From assembly GCF_000384035.1 (NCBI RefSeq), contig NZ_KB913024.1, forward strand, positions 3,479,799 through 3,543,798: a stretch of DNA of 64,000 nucleotides, written 5' to 3'. The stretch is from Actinopolyspora mortivallis DSM 44261 (GTDB taxonomy: Bacteria; Actinomycetota; Actinomycetes; Mycobacteriales; Pseudonocardiaceae). The notes beneath the pieces were generated by a model. That model had not been told where the DNA came from. It searched no databases and worked only from the letters and a program-made list of their open reading frames with translations. Below, one piece after another: positions 32,427 through 41,412 of this stretch; positions within the stretch are counted from its first letter, which is position 1; the number at the start of each line of letters is the position of its first letter. Both the position numbers and the translations under genes were made by a program.

Positions 32427-32460
32427 CGCCCGGCCGGGGAGAACTCCTCCCGGCCGGGCG
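32427..32460 (+). terminator. Hairpin after the trehalose genes
   Basis: CGCCCGGCCGGGGAG (32427-32441) pairs with CTCCCGGCCGGGCG (32447-32460) with one bulged G, 32 bp after the stop codon at 32394. A GC-rich stem without a T tract, likely the transcript end. Confidence 0.6.
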
Positions 32461-32607
32461 ATGTTGACCGGGAGGGACCACGCCCCGTGGATATCCTCAC
32501 TCCCGAACACGGCATTATTTCCTCCGAACGGAGGACAAACCGAGCGCGTGGTGGTTAGGCTACCGCGCGACCGGTGAGACCGTGGACATCCACAGCAAGG
32601 GGCGGCA

Positions 32608-33222
32608 GTGAACATCTTCGTGATCCTCCCGATCGTCGTGGTGGTCCTCATCGTGGTCGCGGTGGTCGTACTCGCGCTCGTGCGTCGACAACATTCCGGG
32701 CACGCGCCCGAGCGGCCACGACCACAGGACCCCTTCGCCACCGGAGACCAGGACGCGCTGCGCGGCGACCCACGTCGCCTCAAGGCCGGGGACATCGTGG
32801 AGATCCGCGGCATGTCCTACACCGTCCGCGGGACCCTGCGGCTGTCCGAGGGCAGCTGGCACTGGGCGGAACACCTGCTGGACGACGCCAAGGGCACCCA
32901 GGTGTGGCTGTCCGTCGAGGAGGACCCGGACCTGATCCTGGCACAGTGGACTCCGTTGGAGGACGCCGAACCACCCCAACCGGGGCCCTCCCGGATCGAG
33001 CTGGGCGGGCGCACCTTCCGTTCCGAGGAGTCCGGCTCGGCGAGCTTCCGCAGCGAGGCCACCACCGGTCTCGACGAACGCGGCAGCGTGCGCTACCACG
33101 ACTACGAGTCCTCCGACGGCACACTGCTGGGTTTCGAGTCCTTCGACGGGGCCGAGTGGGAACCCACCCTCGGCGAGGAACTCAGTCGTTACGACGTGCG
33201 CGTCTACCCGGCTTCGGAGTGA
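32608..33222 (+). CDS. DUF4178 protein with N-terminal membrane anchor
   Basis: A 204-aa protein: one strong N-terminal helix (about residues 4-26) and a soluble DUF4178 domain (LKAGDIVEIRGMSYTVRGTLRLSEGSWHWAEHLLDD..., ending LLGFESFDGAEWEPTLGEEL). Function unknown. It begins a five-gene plus-strand run, DUF4178 - DUF4247 - Pro-rich protein - DUF350 - spermidine synthase, in which genes overlap or are spaced by no more than about 75 bp. The DUF350 and polyamine-type genes hint at a polyamine-linked envelope function. GTG 32608 follows AAGGGG. Confidence 0.8.
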   Translation: MNIFVILPIVVVVLIVVAVVVLALVRRQHSGHAPERPRPQDPFATGDQDALRGDPRRLKAGDIVEIRGMSYTVRGTLRLSEGSWHWAEHLLDDAKGTQVWLSVEEDPDLILAQWTPLEDAEPPQPGPSRIELGGRTFRSEESGSASFRSEATTGLDERGSVRYHDYESSDGTLLGFESFDGAEWEPTLGEELSRYDVRVYPASE

Positions 33223-33241
33223 GAGGAGCCGGACGACGGCG

Positions 33242-33679
33242 ATGAAACCGAAATTCTGGTTCGCCATCGCGGCGATGGCGGCGGTGCTCGGGCTGATCGT
33301 CGCGCTGGTGACGGTCTTCTCCACCGGAACCGGCCCACGGGGCTACGTGGCCAAGCACTACACCAGGGCGGAGCGGCTGGACCGCCCCGGCGACGACGAC
33401 AACCGGGCCTACACCAGCAGGCAGTCACCGAGCAGGGTGGCCAACTCGGTGGCCAGAGCCTGGGAACCGATCACGCAGTACACGAACGAGACCGGTGTCT
33501 ACCTGCGTTACAACAGGGACGCGGTGATCGTGCAACCCCGAAAGCGGGGCTCGGTCATCCACGTGATGGACCTCGACCAAGCCTACCGCCACTACCATCC
33601 CGTGGTCGGGGGCGCCTGGGGGTGGACGAGCCCGCACGGGCGGAGTTTCCGAGGGGGAGGTCCCGGGTCGGGCAAATGA
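33242..33679 (+). CDS. DUF4247 protein
   Basis: A 145-aa protein with an N-terminal hydrophobic helix (about residues 6-27) and a soluble domain with the DUF4247 pattern (NETGVYLRYNRDAVIVQPR, then VIHVMDLDQAYRHYHPVVGGAWGW). The short glycine-rich tail ends in RGGGPGSGK. Probably membrane-anchored or exported. Function unknown; its stop overlaps the next start (ATGA), so it is translated together with its neighbours. Confidence 0.8.
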   Translation: MKPKFWFAIAAMAAVLGLIVALVTVFSTGTGPRGYVAKHYTRAERLDRPGDDDNRAYTSRQSPSRVANSVARAWEPITQYTNETGVYLRYNRDAVIVQPRKRGSVIHVMDLDQAYRHYHPVVGGAWGWTSPHGRSFRGGGPGSGK

Positions 33680-34743
33680 GCGACGAACAGAAGAAGACCA
33701 AGATCGGATGCGTGGGGCTGCTCGTCTTCGGGATCGTCTCCTTCTTCGTCACCCTCGCCGTCACCGGCGGTTTCGGGAGTACGGGTGAACCACGCTTCTG
33801 GGGGGACGAAAGCAGCAGGTACCTCACGAGCAAGACCTACTCGGGCACCTCCATCCCCCGGTTCACCCGGGAGGAGTCCGCGGAACTGTCCCGGGCACTG
33901 GTCGAGCCCGCGCGGCGCTACGGCTTCTGCTTCGGGTGGAAGCTCACCGACGGCGGCGACGGAATGTTCGCACGGAGTTCGACCGACACCGGCGACGAGG
34001 GATGGTCCGTGGAGGACACGGACAGCGACCACGACCGGGGATCCAACCGGGGCCCACAGACACCGGTCGAGGTCTGCGACGAGTGGGTGGAACTGCGGGT
34101 GACCGTGGCCTACACCTCCCGCACCAGCGAGGACTGGAGCGCGGTGGACATCGGGGTGGCCCACTCGTCGAACCTCTCCCTGAACACGCCCGGCAGCGAG
34201 GACTTCGCCGCGCTCGGCATCACGGCGAAGTCCTTCATCGAGACCCCGGTGGACACCACCGGACACGCGGTGCTGGCGCTGCCGCTGCTGCTGAGCGAGG
34301 ACAACCCGGAACTGCCGAGGATCCGCCCGGAGAACGCCTCCGAGGAGGCGCCGCGGGAGAACCTTCCTCCCGGGTCGAGCCCCGGCTGGGTCGGGCGTGG
34401 ACTCTGGCTGGGCGTGCTCGGGCTGGTCGCCGTGGGCAGCCTCGTGGCCGGGGTGATCGGCCTCCGTCGACAGCGTTCCGGGCCTTCCGAGGGGCCACCA
34501 ACTCCTCCGCCACCGCAGGATGGTCCCCCCGGTCCCCCGCAGGGACCGCCCGGCGGGCCCACGCCCCCACAGCCGCCCCCCGGTCCCCCACCCGGTCAGG
34601 CTCCTCCCCAGGGGCCGCCTCCACCGGGGTACCAACCACCTCCGGGAGATCCTCCTCCACCGCAGGGTCCGCCCCAACAGGGGCCGGGCCAGCAGTGGCC
34701 CCCTCCCGGCGGGCCAACGCAACCGCCTCCCGGTCCCCGGTGA
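33676..34743 (+). CDS. Membrane protein with long proline/glycine-rich C-terminal tail
   Basis: A 355-aa protein. One helix near residues 10-30 and a second near 240-262 flank an external-looking acidic domain of about 210 residues with two cysteines (GFCFGW and EVCDEW), so the domain probably faces outside. From about residue 270 the sequence is almost only Pro, Gly and Gln in PPG/PPxG-type repeats to the end. I do not recognise a family for the central domain. ATG 33676 overlaps the DUF4247 stop. Likely works with the DUF4178/DUF4247/DUF350 proteins. Confidence 0.75.
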   Translation: MSDEQKKTKIGCVGLLVFGIVSFFVTLAVTGGFGSTGEPRFWGDESSRYLTSKTYSGTSIPRFTREESAELSRALVEPARRYGFCFGWKLTDGGDGMFARSSTDTGDEGWSVEDTDSDHDRGSNRGPQTPVEVCDEWVELRVTVAYTSRTSEDWSAVDIGVAHSSNLSLNTPGSEDFAALGITAKSFIETPVDTTGHAVLALPLLLSEDNPELPRIRPENASEEAPRENLPPGSSPGWVGRGLWLGVLGLVAVGSLVAGVIGLRRQRSGPSEGPPTPPPPQDGPPGPPQGPPGGPTPPQPPPGPPPGQAPPQGPPPPGYQPPPGDPPPPQGPPQQGPGQQWPPPGGPTQPPPGPR

Positions 34744-34819
34744 CCGTCCGGTTTCCGACCGAGACCGGAACAGCAACGACCGGCAACCCGCTCGCCTCCC
34801 GAACCGAAAGGCACAACCG

Positions 34820-35245
34820 GTGTTCCAGCAACTGCTCTTCGGACTGTCGGCGGCCGTCGCCTACGGCGTGGTCGGCGCGGTTCTCATGGCCCTCGGATAC
34901 GTGCTCATCGACCTCGCCACACCGGCCAGACTGCGGGACCTGATCTGGGTGCGCCGCAACGGCAACGCGGCCATCCTGCTGGTGTCCGGACTGCTCGGTG
35001 TGGGCATCATCCTCACCACGGCCATCGCAGCCAGTTCCGACGACCTGGCCTACGGGCTGCTCGGTACCCTGGCCTACGGGCTGCTCGGGCTGATCCTGAT
35101 GGGGCTGTCCTTCCTGGTGATCGACGCCTTCACCCCGGGCAAGCTCGGCGAGGAACTCTCCACCGAGACCACGCACCCGGGAATCTGGGTCTCGGCCGCC
35201 GCGCACGTGGTGATCGCGACGATCATCGCCGCGGCGATCTGGTGA
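34820..35245 (+). CDS. DUF350-family membrane protein
   Basis: A 141-aa integral membrane protein with four helices, matching the DUF350 (YjfL-type) family: GLSAAVAYGVVGAVLMALGYVLIDL in the first part and LAYGLLGTLAYGLLGLILMG followed by an AFTPGKLGEE loop in the second, an internal duplication of the same helix pair. In E. coli, yjfL lies in an operon with a glutathionylspermidine-synthase-like gene, and here a spermidine synthase follows 40 bp downstream, so a polyamine connection recurs. GTG 34820 follows GAAAGG. Confidence 0.85.
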   Translation: MFQQLLFGLSAAVAYGVVGAVLMALGYVLIDLATPARLRDLIWVRRNGNAAILLVSGLLGVGIILTTAIAASSDDLAYGLLGTLAYGLLGLILMGLSFLVIDAFTPGKLGEELSTETTHPGIWVSAAAHVVIATIIAAAIW

Positions 35246-35285
35246 CCACACCACCGACCCGCGTCCCCGAACCGAAACCGCCTTC

Positions 35286-36893
35286 ATGAGCACGGAAACC
35301 GACCAGCTCGGCCCCGAACGAACCCCGGCGAGTGCCGCGACCGACTCCACACCCCGGCGCGGCCCGGCCCGTTTCGCGGTGCTGCTGGCGGTGTTCGTGT
35401 GCTCGGCCTGCGGACTGGTCTACGAACTGGCCCTGGTCGCCCTCGGCAGCTACCTGATCGGCAACAGCGTGGGCCAGGCCTCCGTGGTGCTCTCCCTGAT
35501 GGTGTTCGCCATGGGGGTGGGGGCGCTGCTGGCCAAACCGTTGCAGCGGTGGGCGGCGACGGCGTTCGTGACGGTGGAGCTGGTGCTGGCGCTGCTCGGT
35601 GGGCTGAGCGTGCTCGGGCTGTACGCGGCCTTCGCCTGGCTGAGCCTGTACACGCCGATGCTGGTGGCCACCTCGCTGACCCTGGGCGTGCTGATCGGCG
35701 CGGAGATCCCGCTGCTCATGGTGCTGCTGCAACGCATCAGACGCCAGGAGGCCGGGTCGGCCGTGGCCGACATGTTCGCGGCTGACTACGTGGGCGCCCT
35801 GGTGGGGGGACTGGCCTTCCCGTTCCTGCTGCTTCCGCTGCTGGGACAGATCAAGGGCGCCCTCGTGGTGGGGATGCTCAACGCGGCGGCGGGTCTGGGA
35901 CTGGTACTCACCGTCTACCGACGGGAGCTGGGCAGACGCCCGGTCGCGCTGTTGACGGTCTGTTCGCTGCTGGTCGGCCTGGCGCTCGGCGGGGCGTTCG
36001 CCTGGTCCGACCGGTTCGAGACGACGGCACGTCAGGCGCTGTACGACGATCCGGTGGTCTTCGCCGAACGCACCAGGTACCAGGAAGTCGTGCTGACCCG
36101 CTCGCGGTCGTTGAGCGGCAACACGGACACGCGGCTGTACCTGAACGGCGACCTGCAGTTCAGCTCCGTCGACGAACACCGCTACCACGAGGCGCTGGTC
36201 CATCCGGCCATGGCCGGTGACCACTCCAACGTGCTGATCCTCGGCGGCGGGGACGGACTCGCGCTGCGTGAGGTGCTGCGCTATCCCGACGTCGAGGAGG
36301 TGACCCTGGTCGAACTCGACCCCACGGTACTGCGGCTCGGTAGCGAGGACCCGCGCCTGACCAGGCTGAACCAGCACGCCTTCGACGACCCCCGGGTGCA
36401 CACCGTCTCCGCCGACGCCTTCCGTTGGCTGCGGGACAACCGGCGGCGTTTCGACGTGGTGCTGGTGGACATGCCGGACCCGGACTCCACCGAGACGGCC
36501 AAGCTCTACTCCACCGAGTTCTACTCCCTGGTGCTGCGGGCCCTTGACGAGCGGGGGCGGGTGAACGTCCAGGCCGGTTCCCCGTACTTCGCCACAGAGG
36601 CCTACTGGTGCATCGAGGCGTCGATGCGACAGGCGGGCCTGGCCACCGTGCCCTACTCCCGCTCGATCCCCAGTTTCGGGCCGTGGGGGTTCCACCTGGG
36701 CACCGCCGGGGACACCGCGCCCTCGCTGCGGCTGCCCTCGCGGAGGCCGCCGCTGCGGACCCTGGACGGCCCGACGCTGCGGGCGACCGGGGTCTTTCCC
36801 CCCGACCGGGACAGGCTCGCCGAGGTGGAGCCGTCCACGCTGATGCACCCGCGGATCATCGACTACGAGCGGGGAGCCTGGCGGAACTACTAG
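35286..36893 (+). CDS. Membrane-embedded spermidine-synthase-like aminopropyltransferase
   Basis: A 535-aa protein. Residues 30-245 contain about seven hydrophobic helices; residues 255-535 form a spermidine-synthase domain with FAERTRYQEVVLTRS, LYLNGDLQFSSVDEHRYHEALVHPAM, ILGGGDGLALREVL, LVELDPTVLRL and DVVLVDMPDPDS. In soluble SpeE the matching residues bind decarboxylated SAM and the diamine. Fused membrane domains are typical of a large bacterial subfamily whose substrate has rarely been tested. Last gene of the DUF4178-DUF350 run; ATG 35286. Confidence 0.85.
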   Translation: MSTETDQLGPERTPASAATDSTPRRGPARFAVLLAVFVCSACGLVYELALVALGSYLIGNSVGQASVVLSLMVFAMGVGALLAKPLQRWAATAFVTVELVLALLGGLSVLGLYAAFAWLSLYTPMLVATSLTLGVLIGAEIPLLMVLLQRIRRQEAGSAVADMFAADYVGALVGGLAFPFLLLPLLGQIKGALVVGMLNAAAGLGLVLTVYRRELGRRPVALLTVCSLLVGLALGGAFAWSDRFETTARQALYDDPVVFAERTRYQEVVLTRSRSLSGNTDTRLYLNGDLQFSSVDEHRYHEALVHPAMAGDHSNVLILGGGDGLALREVLRYPDVEEVTLVELDPTVLRLGSEDPRLTRLNQHAFDDPRVHTVSADAFRWLRDNRRRFDVVLVDMPDPDSTETAKLYSTEFYSLVLRALDERGRVNVQAGSPYFATEAYWCIEASMRQAGLATVPYSRSIPSFGPWGFHLGTAGDTAPSLRLPSRRPPLRTLDGPTLRATGVFPPDRDRLAEVEPSTLMHPRIIDYERGAWRNY

Positions 36894-37109
36894 ACCTCGG
36901 CGCGGAACGGTTGGGACTTCCCGTTGGGCGGTGTCGCATCCGGCCGGTGTCGCGGCACGAGTGTCGCCCGCGCTCCGTCACGGCGCGGGCAGGGTCTCCT
37001 GTCGCGGGGCCCCGCTGCCGCCGCCTCCGTGTTGTCCTGACCGGACCGGAAAGAACGGTTCACGGCACTGTCCATTCACGAGTGAAATAACTGTGTATTA
37101 TGTGAAAAT

Positions 37110-38732
37110 GTGTCTTCGGCCATACTCGCACGGCATTTGGGGGAGACGCTTCGTCTGAACCGCAACGGGCCGATCTTCTGGCCGGCGTTGAGGTCTTTTC
37201 TGTCGGTGCTGCTGCCACTGGTGACGCTGTTCCAGCTCGACCGGATGGACCTGGTCGCCGGAGCGGTGTTCGGCGGACTGACCAGTGTGTACTGCCGCAG
37301 TGATCCCTCCCGCCACCAGATCCGCTCCCTCGCCGTGGTGGCGGCGGGCATGGTGGTTGCCGTGGCGCTCGGGGACCTCATCGCCGTGTCGGGCCTGTCT
37401 CCGGGGCGGCAACAGCTGGTGGCCGTGGTGGGTACCGCCGTGGTGGGAGCGGTGGCCACGGCGGCCACCACTGCGGCCCGCGTGGGCGCGCCGGGAGGGT
37501 TGATCTTCGCCTTCGCCACCGGCGCCTGCGCGAACCTCTCCCTCTCTCCCGGCGAGCTGCCCGCCCACCTGATCGTCTGCGCGCTCAGCGGCGCCTTCGC
37601 CTGGGGGGTGTGCTCCCTGGGGGCCGTGCTGGCCGGACTGCGCCCGCAACGCCGAGCCGTGGCCGCCGCGCTGGAGGCCACCGCCGCGCACCTGGCGAAC
37701 CCGGACCTGGACGGCAGACACCGGGCCGCCGTGGCCGTCGAGAACGCCCGCACCCGACTGCCGCTGGTGAGCGCACGACGGCGGGAGAGTACCGAGTACC
37801 GGGAGCTGGTGCGGGCCGTGGAGGTCTGCGAGGTGCTGCTGGGGGCCTCGCGGGTGGCCCGGGCCACCGTGTGGTCCCTGCGTGCCACGGCCGAGCGGGT
37901 CCGCACCGGTCAGCCCCTCCATCCACCGGGATACGCCCGCCCGGACCGGCCGCTGGAACCCGGCCCTCCCCCCTCGCGGTGGTGGGCCGTGCGCGAGGTG
38001 CTGCTCGCCACGGCCCGCCCCCGCCGGGGGACGGGCACCTGGCTGCTGCCGTTCGCGGCCCGGGTGGGGACCGCGGCGCTGGTCTCGGGGGTGGCGGCCC
38101 AGCTGCTCGGCCTCGGACACACCTACTGGGCCGCGGTCTCGGCCGTGTCGGTGCTCCAGGCGACCAGCACGTCACGGTCGGTCCCCCGGATGCTGCAACG
38201 TGTGGCGGGCACACTCGGCGGGGTGGTGATCGGGATGCTCCTGCTGTCCCTGCATCCCCGGGTGTGGGTGATCATCCTGCTGCTGGCGGCGTTGCAGTGG
38301 GCGGCGGAGATGACCGTGACGATCAACTACGCGTTCGGGCTGCTGTTCGTGACCCCGGTGGCGCTGCTGGTCGGGGGGATGATGAGCCCAGCCCCGCCGG
38401 AGGAGCTCGCCGCGAGCAGGCTGTGGACGACCCTGCTGGGGGCGGCCGTGGCCGTGCTGGTGGCCCGGCTCGCCCCGCACCGGGCGTGGCTGGTGCGGGT
38501 GCGGGACGCACTGGACCGAGTGAGGCGGTTGGTGGAGCTGGGCGGGGCGGCCCCGAGGCAGCAGCTGCGTCAGGCGCTGGTGGAGCTGCACGACGCCTAC
38601 GACACGGCGGCGGGAGAGGTCCCGGACGAACACCTCCCCACGGAGGAACTGCTCAGGGTCTCCCGCCGGGCCTACCGGCTGCTCGACGAGCGGGACTATC
38701 CGAGCCCCCGCCCTCGGGAGACGGCCGGGTGA
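37110..38732 (+). CDS. FUSC-family membrane protein (aromatic-acid-exporter-like)
   Basis: A 540-aa membrane protein with the bipartite FUSC layout: a first block of about five helices (residues 10-150), a soluble stretch of about 150 residues, then a second block of about six helices (residues 310-430) and a cytoplasmic tail. The second block carries the FUSC signature WAAVSAVSVLQATSTSRSVPRMLQRVAGTLGG. Relatives include p-hydroxybenzoate efflux protein AaeB and related putative exporters. GTG 37110 is used. The leader (about 37070-37105) is AT-rich with a possible promoter. Confidence 0.82.
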   Translation: MSSAILARHLGETLRLNRNGPIFWPALRSFLSVLLPLVTLFQLDRMDLVAGAVFGGLTSVYCRSDPSRHQIRSLAVVAAGMVVAVALGDLIAVSGLSPGRQQLVAVVGTAVVGAVATAATTAARVGAPGGLIFAFATGACANLSLSPGELPAHLIVCALSGAFAWGVCSLGAVLAGLRPQRRAVAAALEATAAHLANPDLDGRHRAAVAVENARTRLPLVSARRRESTEYRELVRAVEVCEVLLGASRVARATVWSLRATAERVRTGQPLHPPGYARPDRPLEPGPPPSRWWAVREVLLATARPRRGTGTWLLPFAARVGTAALVSGVAAQLLGLGHTYWAAVSAVSVLQATSTSRSVPRMLQRVAGTLGGVVIGMLLLSLHPRVWVIILLLAALQWAAEMTVTINYAFGLLFVTPVALLVGGMMSPAPPEELAASRLWTTLLGAAVAVLVARLAPHRAWLVRVRDALDRVRRLVELGGAAPRQQLRQALVELHDAYDTAAGEVPDEHLPTEELLRVSRRAYRLLDERDYPSPRPRETAG

Positions 38733-38762
38733 ACGACCGGGCGAGCACGGGGGCGCACCGGG

Positions 38763-39866
38763 TCACGGACCGAACCAGCGTTCCTCGACCGAACGCGGCG
38801 CCCCCGCCGTGGAGCCGGGGACCAGCTGGGTGTCCAGCACGACCTCCCGGGGCTTGCCGGTGGACTCACCGGCGTCGAGCAGCAGCCGACCGGCGGCCCG
38901 TCCCTTCTCCATCACGGGCTGGCGCACGGTGGTCAGCCCGACACGTTCGGCGTCGTCGATGCCGTCGAAACCGGTGATGGTGAGATCCTGCGGCACCCGA
39001 CGTCCCTGGCGCCGCACCTCCGACAACGCCCCCAGCGCCAGGATGTCCGAGGTGCACATGACGGCGGTGATCTCCGGGTCCAGCTCCATCAGCTGCGCCG
39101 CGGCCGACCCCCCGGACTCCGGGGTGTGGTCGAAACGTTCGATCACCGGGACCTGTTCCCAGTCGACCCCCACCTCGGCGAAGGCCTCGGAGAGCGCGGC
39201 CAGGCGCGCCCGCTGCACGTGGAAGTGCGCGTTCACCTGCCGTTCGGAGGAGGCGGGGCCGTCGTTGCGCGTGCGGGCCAGCCTCATGCAGATCACCCCG
39301 ATCTTGCGGTGACCCAGCTCGATGAGGTGCCTGGCCAGCCCCTTGATCGCCGCGCCGTCGTCGATGCCGACCCGGTCGACCTCCGAGAGGTTGGGCTGGT
39401 CGCAGATCACGGCGGGCACGGGACGTTCCATCACGGCGGCCAGGTGCGGGTCGTCGTCGGGGACCGAGTAGACCACGAAGCCGTCCACTCCGGCGCTGTG
39501 CACGGCGGCCACGTCCTCGTGTTCCGGGTTGGCCGGTATCAGCAGCAACCCGTGTCCGGCGTCCTCGCAGGCCAGGGCGAGTCCTTCGAGGAAGCCGACG
39601 GCGGCGGGGTCACGGAACGCGTAGGAGAGGTTCTCGGTCAACAGCAGTCCCACGGCCCCGGCCTTGCGGGTTCTCAGGGAACGGGCCACCGGATCGGGCC
39701 CGGGGTAGCCGAGTCTGCGGGCGGTGTCCAGCACACGCTTGCGCAGTTCCGGGGACAGCTGGTCGGGACGGTTGTAGGCGTTGGACACCGTTGTCCGCGA
39801 AACGCCGAGTTCCGCGGCGAGGGAGGCCAACGTCGCGGGTCGCCTCGAGTTCGTAGACCGCACCAT
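38763..39866 (-). CDS. LacI-family transcriptional regulator
   Basis: A 367-aa repressor. The N-terminal helix-turn-helix (ATLASLAAELGVSRTTVSNAYNRPDQLS) and hinge helix (LGYPGPDPVARSLRTRKAGAVGLLL) are canonical, followed by a periplasmic-binding-type sugar-sensing domain. It is divergent from the sugar ABC ATPase at 40120. A perfect palindrome lies four bases before its start, suggesting autoregulation. The sugar effector is unknown. Confidence 0.9.
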   Translation of the reverse strand: MVRSTNSRRPATLASLAAELGVSRTTVSNAYNRPDQLSPELRKRVLDTARRLGYPGPDPVARSLRTRKAGAVGLLLTENLSYAFRDPAAVGFLEGLALACEDAGHGLLLIPANPEHEDVAAVHSAGVDGFVVYSVPDDDPHLAAVMERPVPAVICDQPNLSEVDRVGIDDGAAIKGLARHLIELGHRKIGVICMRLARTRNDGPASSERQVNAHFHVQRARLAALSEAFAEVGVDWEQVPVIERFDHTPESGGSAAAQLMELDPEITAVMCTSDILALGALSEVRRQGRRVPQDLTITGFDGIDDAERVGLTTVRQPVMEKGRAAGRLLLDAGESTGKPREVVLDTQLVPGSTAGAPRSVEERWFGP

Positions 39867-39870
39867 GCGG

Positions 39871-39885
39871 GAACCGTAACGGTTC
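39871..39885. promoter_or_regulatory. Palindrome GAACCGT-A-ACGGTTC at the LacI gene start
   Basis: Perfect seven-base arms around one base, four bases upstream of the LacI start codon. Size, symmetry and the CG-centred half sites resemble LacI/GalR operators. Likely autoregulatory operator. Confidence 0.5.
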
Positions 39886-40080
39886 AGTACGCCCAGGTGA
39901 AGTTTTCCGAACCCGGATCCAGATCACATGTCACCGGATTCGTGCACGGCGGCATTCGGAACGCGAAAAACACGCCCGGTGCGGGCCACGTTTCCGGGTC
40001 GGATCCGTGCGTGAAAAGGGTGCCACATTCCCGCGATTTCCCTTGTGACGGGGGGTGACGGGGGCGCACGACTGGGTTAA

Positions 40081-40095
40081 TTTGTCCAGACCAAT
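40081..40095. promoter_or_regulatory. DasR-box-like site before the sugar ATPase gene
   Basis: The reverse complement of this site, ATTGGTCTGGACAAA, resembles the dre consensus of the GntR regulator DasR (A-C/G-TGGTCTAGACCA-G/C-T): the left half fits well, the right half only partly. It lies 25 bp before the start at 40120. Confidence 0.35.
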
Positions 40096-40119
40096 CCCGT
40101 GATGAAAGGTGTGTCACAC

Positions 40120-41220
40120 ATGGCCGAGGTCGCCTACATCGACGCCTCCCGCCTTTTTCCCGGATCCCCACCGGTGCGGGCCGTGAACGGGCTGAATCTG
40201 GAGATCTCCGACGGCGAGTTCCTCGTGCTCGTCGGCCCTTCGGGATCGGGAAAATCCACCGCCCTGCGCATGGTCGCGGGTTTGGAGGACACCGACGAGG
40301 GGGCCATTCACATCGGGGGACGCGACGTCACCTCCGTACCACCCAAGTCACGGGACATCGCCATGGTGTTCCAGTCCTACGCGCTCTACCCGCACATGAC
40401 CGTGGCGGAGAACATGGGCTTCGCGCTGAAGCTGCGCAGGGTTCCCAGAAGCACCATCCGCCAGCAGGTCGAGCAGGCCGCCGACATGCTCGACCTGCGG
40501 CGGTTCCTCGACCGCAAACCCAGGGAGCTGTCCGGGGGGCAACGTCAGCGTGTGGCGATGGGGCGGGCCATCGTGCGCGATCCGAGCGTGTTCCTCATGG
40601 ACGAGCCGTTGTCCAACCTGGACGCGAAACTGCGCGTGGAGACCAGGGCCAACATCGCCGGTCTGCAACGCCGCCTGGGCACCACGACACTCTACGTGAC
40701 CCACGACCAGGTCGAGGCGATGACCATGGGCCACCGGGTCGCGGTGCTCGCCGACGGCGAGTTACAGCAGGTGGACACCCCACGTGAGCTGTACGAACGT
40801 CCGGCCAACTCCTTCGTGGCCGGGTTCATCGGCTCCCCCGCGATGAACCTGACAACCACACGCCTCACCCCCGAGGGGGTGCTCTTCGAAGGTCACACGA
40901 TCCCGCTGCCCCGCACGAGGCTGTCCAGCGCCTCCGCCCAGGGGCTCGACGAGGTGACCCTGGGGCTGCGTCCCGAGGCGCTGCGGTTGGAGTCCTCCGA
41001 ACGGGAGGGGGTCTCGCTGGTCGTCGAGCTGGTCGAGGAGCTGGGGGCCGACGCGCTGGTGCACGCCAGGCCGGACAACGACGCGAACGCACAGCGACTG
41101 GTCATCCGCACCGACGGCCGCCGTCCTCCCGCCCTGGGGGAGCGAGTGTTCGTGAGCACCCGCGATCCGGAGGAGCTGCACCTGTTCCATCCACGCACCG
41201 GGGCCAGGCTGACCGTGTGA
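40120..41220 (+). CDS. Sugar ABC transporter ATP-binding protein (MsiK/UgpC type)
   Basis: A 366-aa ABC ATPase. Walker A GPSGSGKST, Q-loop MVFQSYALYPHMT, signature LSGGQRQRVAMGRAIVRDP, Walker B VFLMDEPLSNLD and switch histidine in TTLYVTHDQ are all intact. The C-terminal third is the TOBE/regulatory domain of the MalK family (LGLRPEALRLE, RVFVSTRDPEELHLFHPRTG). No permease or binding protein is near, as with Streptomyces MsiK, which serves several sugar importers. ATG 40120 is preferred over the ATG at 40102 or the GTG at 40099, on ribosome-site spacing. Confidence 0.9.
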   Translation: MAEVAYIDASRLFPGSPPVRAVNGLNLEISDGEFLVLVGPSGSGKSTALRMVAGLEDTDEGAIHIGGRDVTSVPPKSRDIAMVFQSYALYPHMTVAENMGFALKLRRVPRSTIRQQVEQAADMLDLRRFLDRKPRELSGGQRQRVAMGRAIVRDPSVFLMDEPLSNLDAKLRVETRANIAGLQRRLGTTTLYVTHDQVEAMTMGHRVAVLADGELQQVDTPRELYERPANSFVAGFIGSPAMNLTTTRLTPEGVLFEGHTIPLPRTRLSSASAQGLDEVTLGLRPEALRLESSEREGVSLVVELVEELGADALVHARPDNDANAQRLVIRTDGRRPPALGERVFVSTRDPEELHLFHPRTGARLTV

Positions 41221-41353
41221 GCGGGGAGTCCGGCGGGACGTTCGTCCCCGTCCCGCCGGAAGCGGTGATCCCTTCCGCGACGTCACGAGCATCACTGTCA
41301 TCCGAAAAGGGGATGCGGTGGCAGTCGATCAGCGACAACGCGTAGACTTCAAT

Positions 41354-41368
41354 TGACAATGATTTCCA
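41354..41368. promoter_or_regulatory. Zur-box-like palindrome
   Basis: TGACAATGATTTCCA matches the actinobacterial Zur consensus TGAAAATGATTTTCA at 13 of 15 positions. It lies 44 bp upstream of the zinc-binding protein gene, inside the expected promoter. Zinc-repressed control of the three-gene importer is inferred. Confidence 0.65.
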
Positions 41369-41412
41369 TTAGCGGTCGGGATCGCATGACACGCCACAGG
41401 CCAGGAGTCCTC

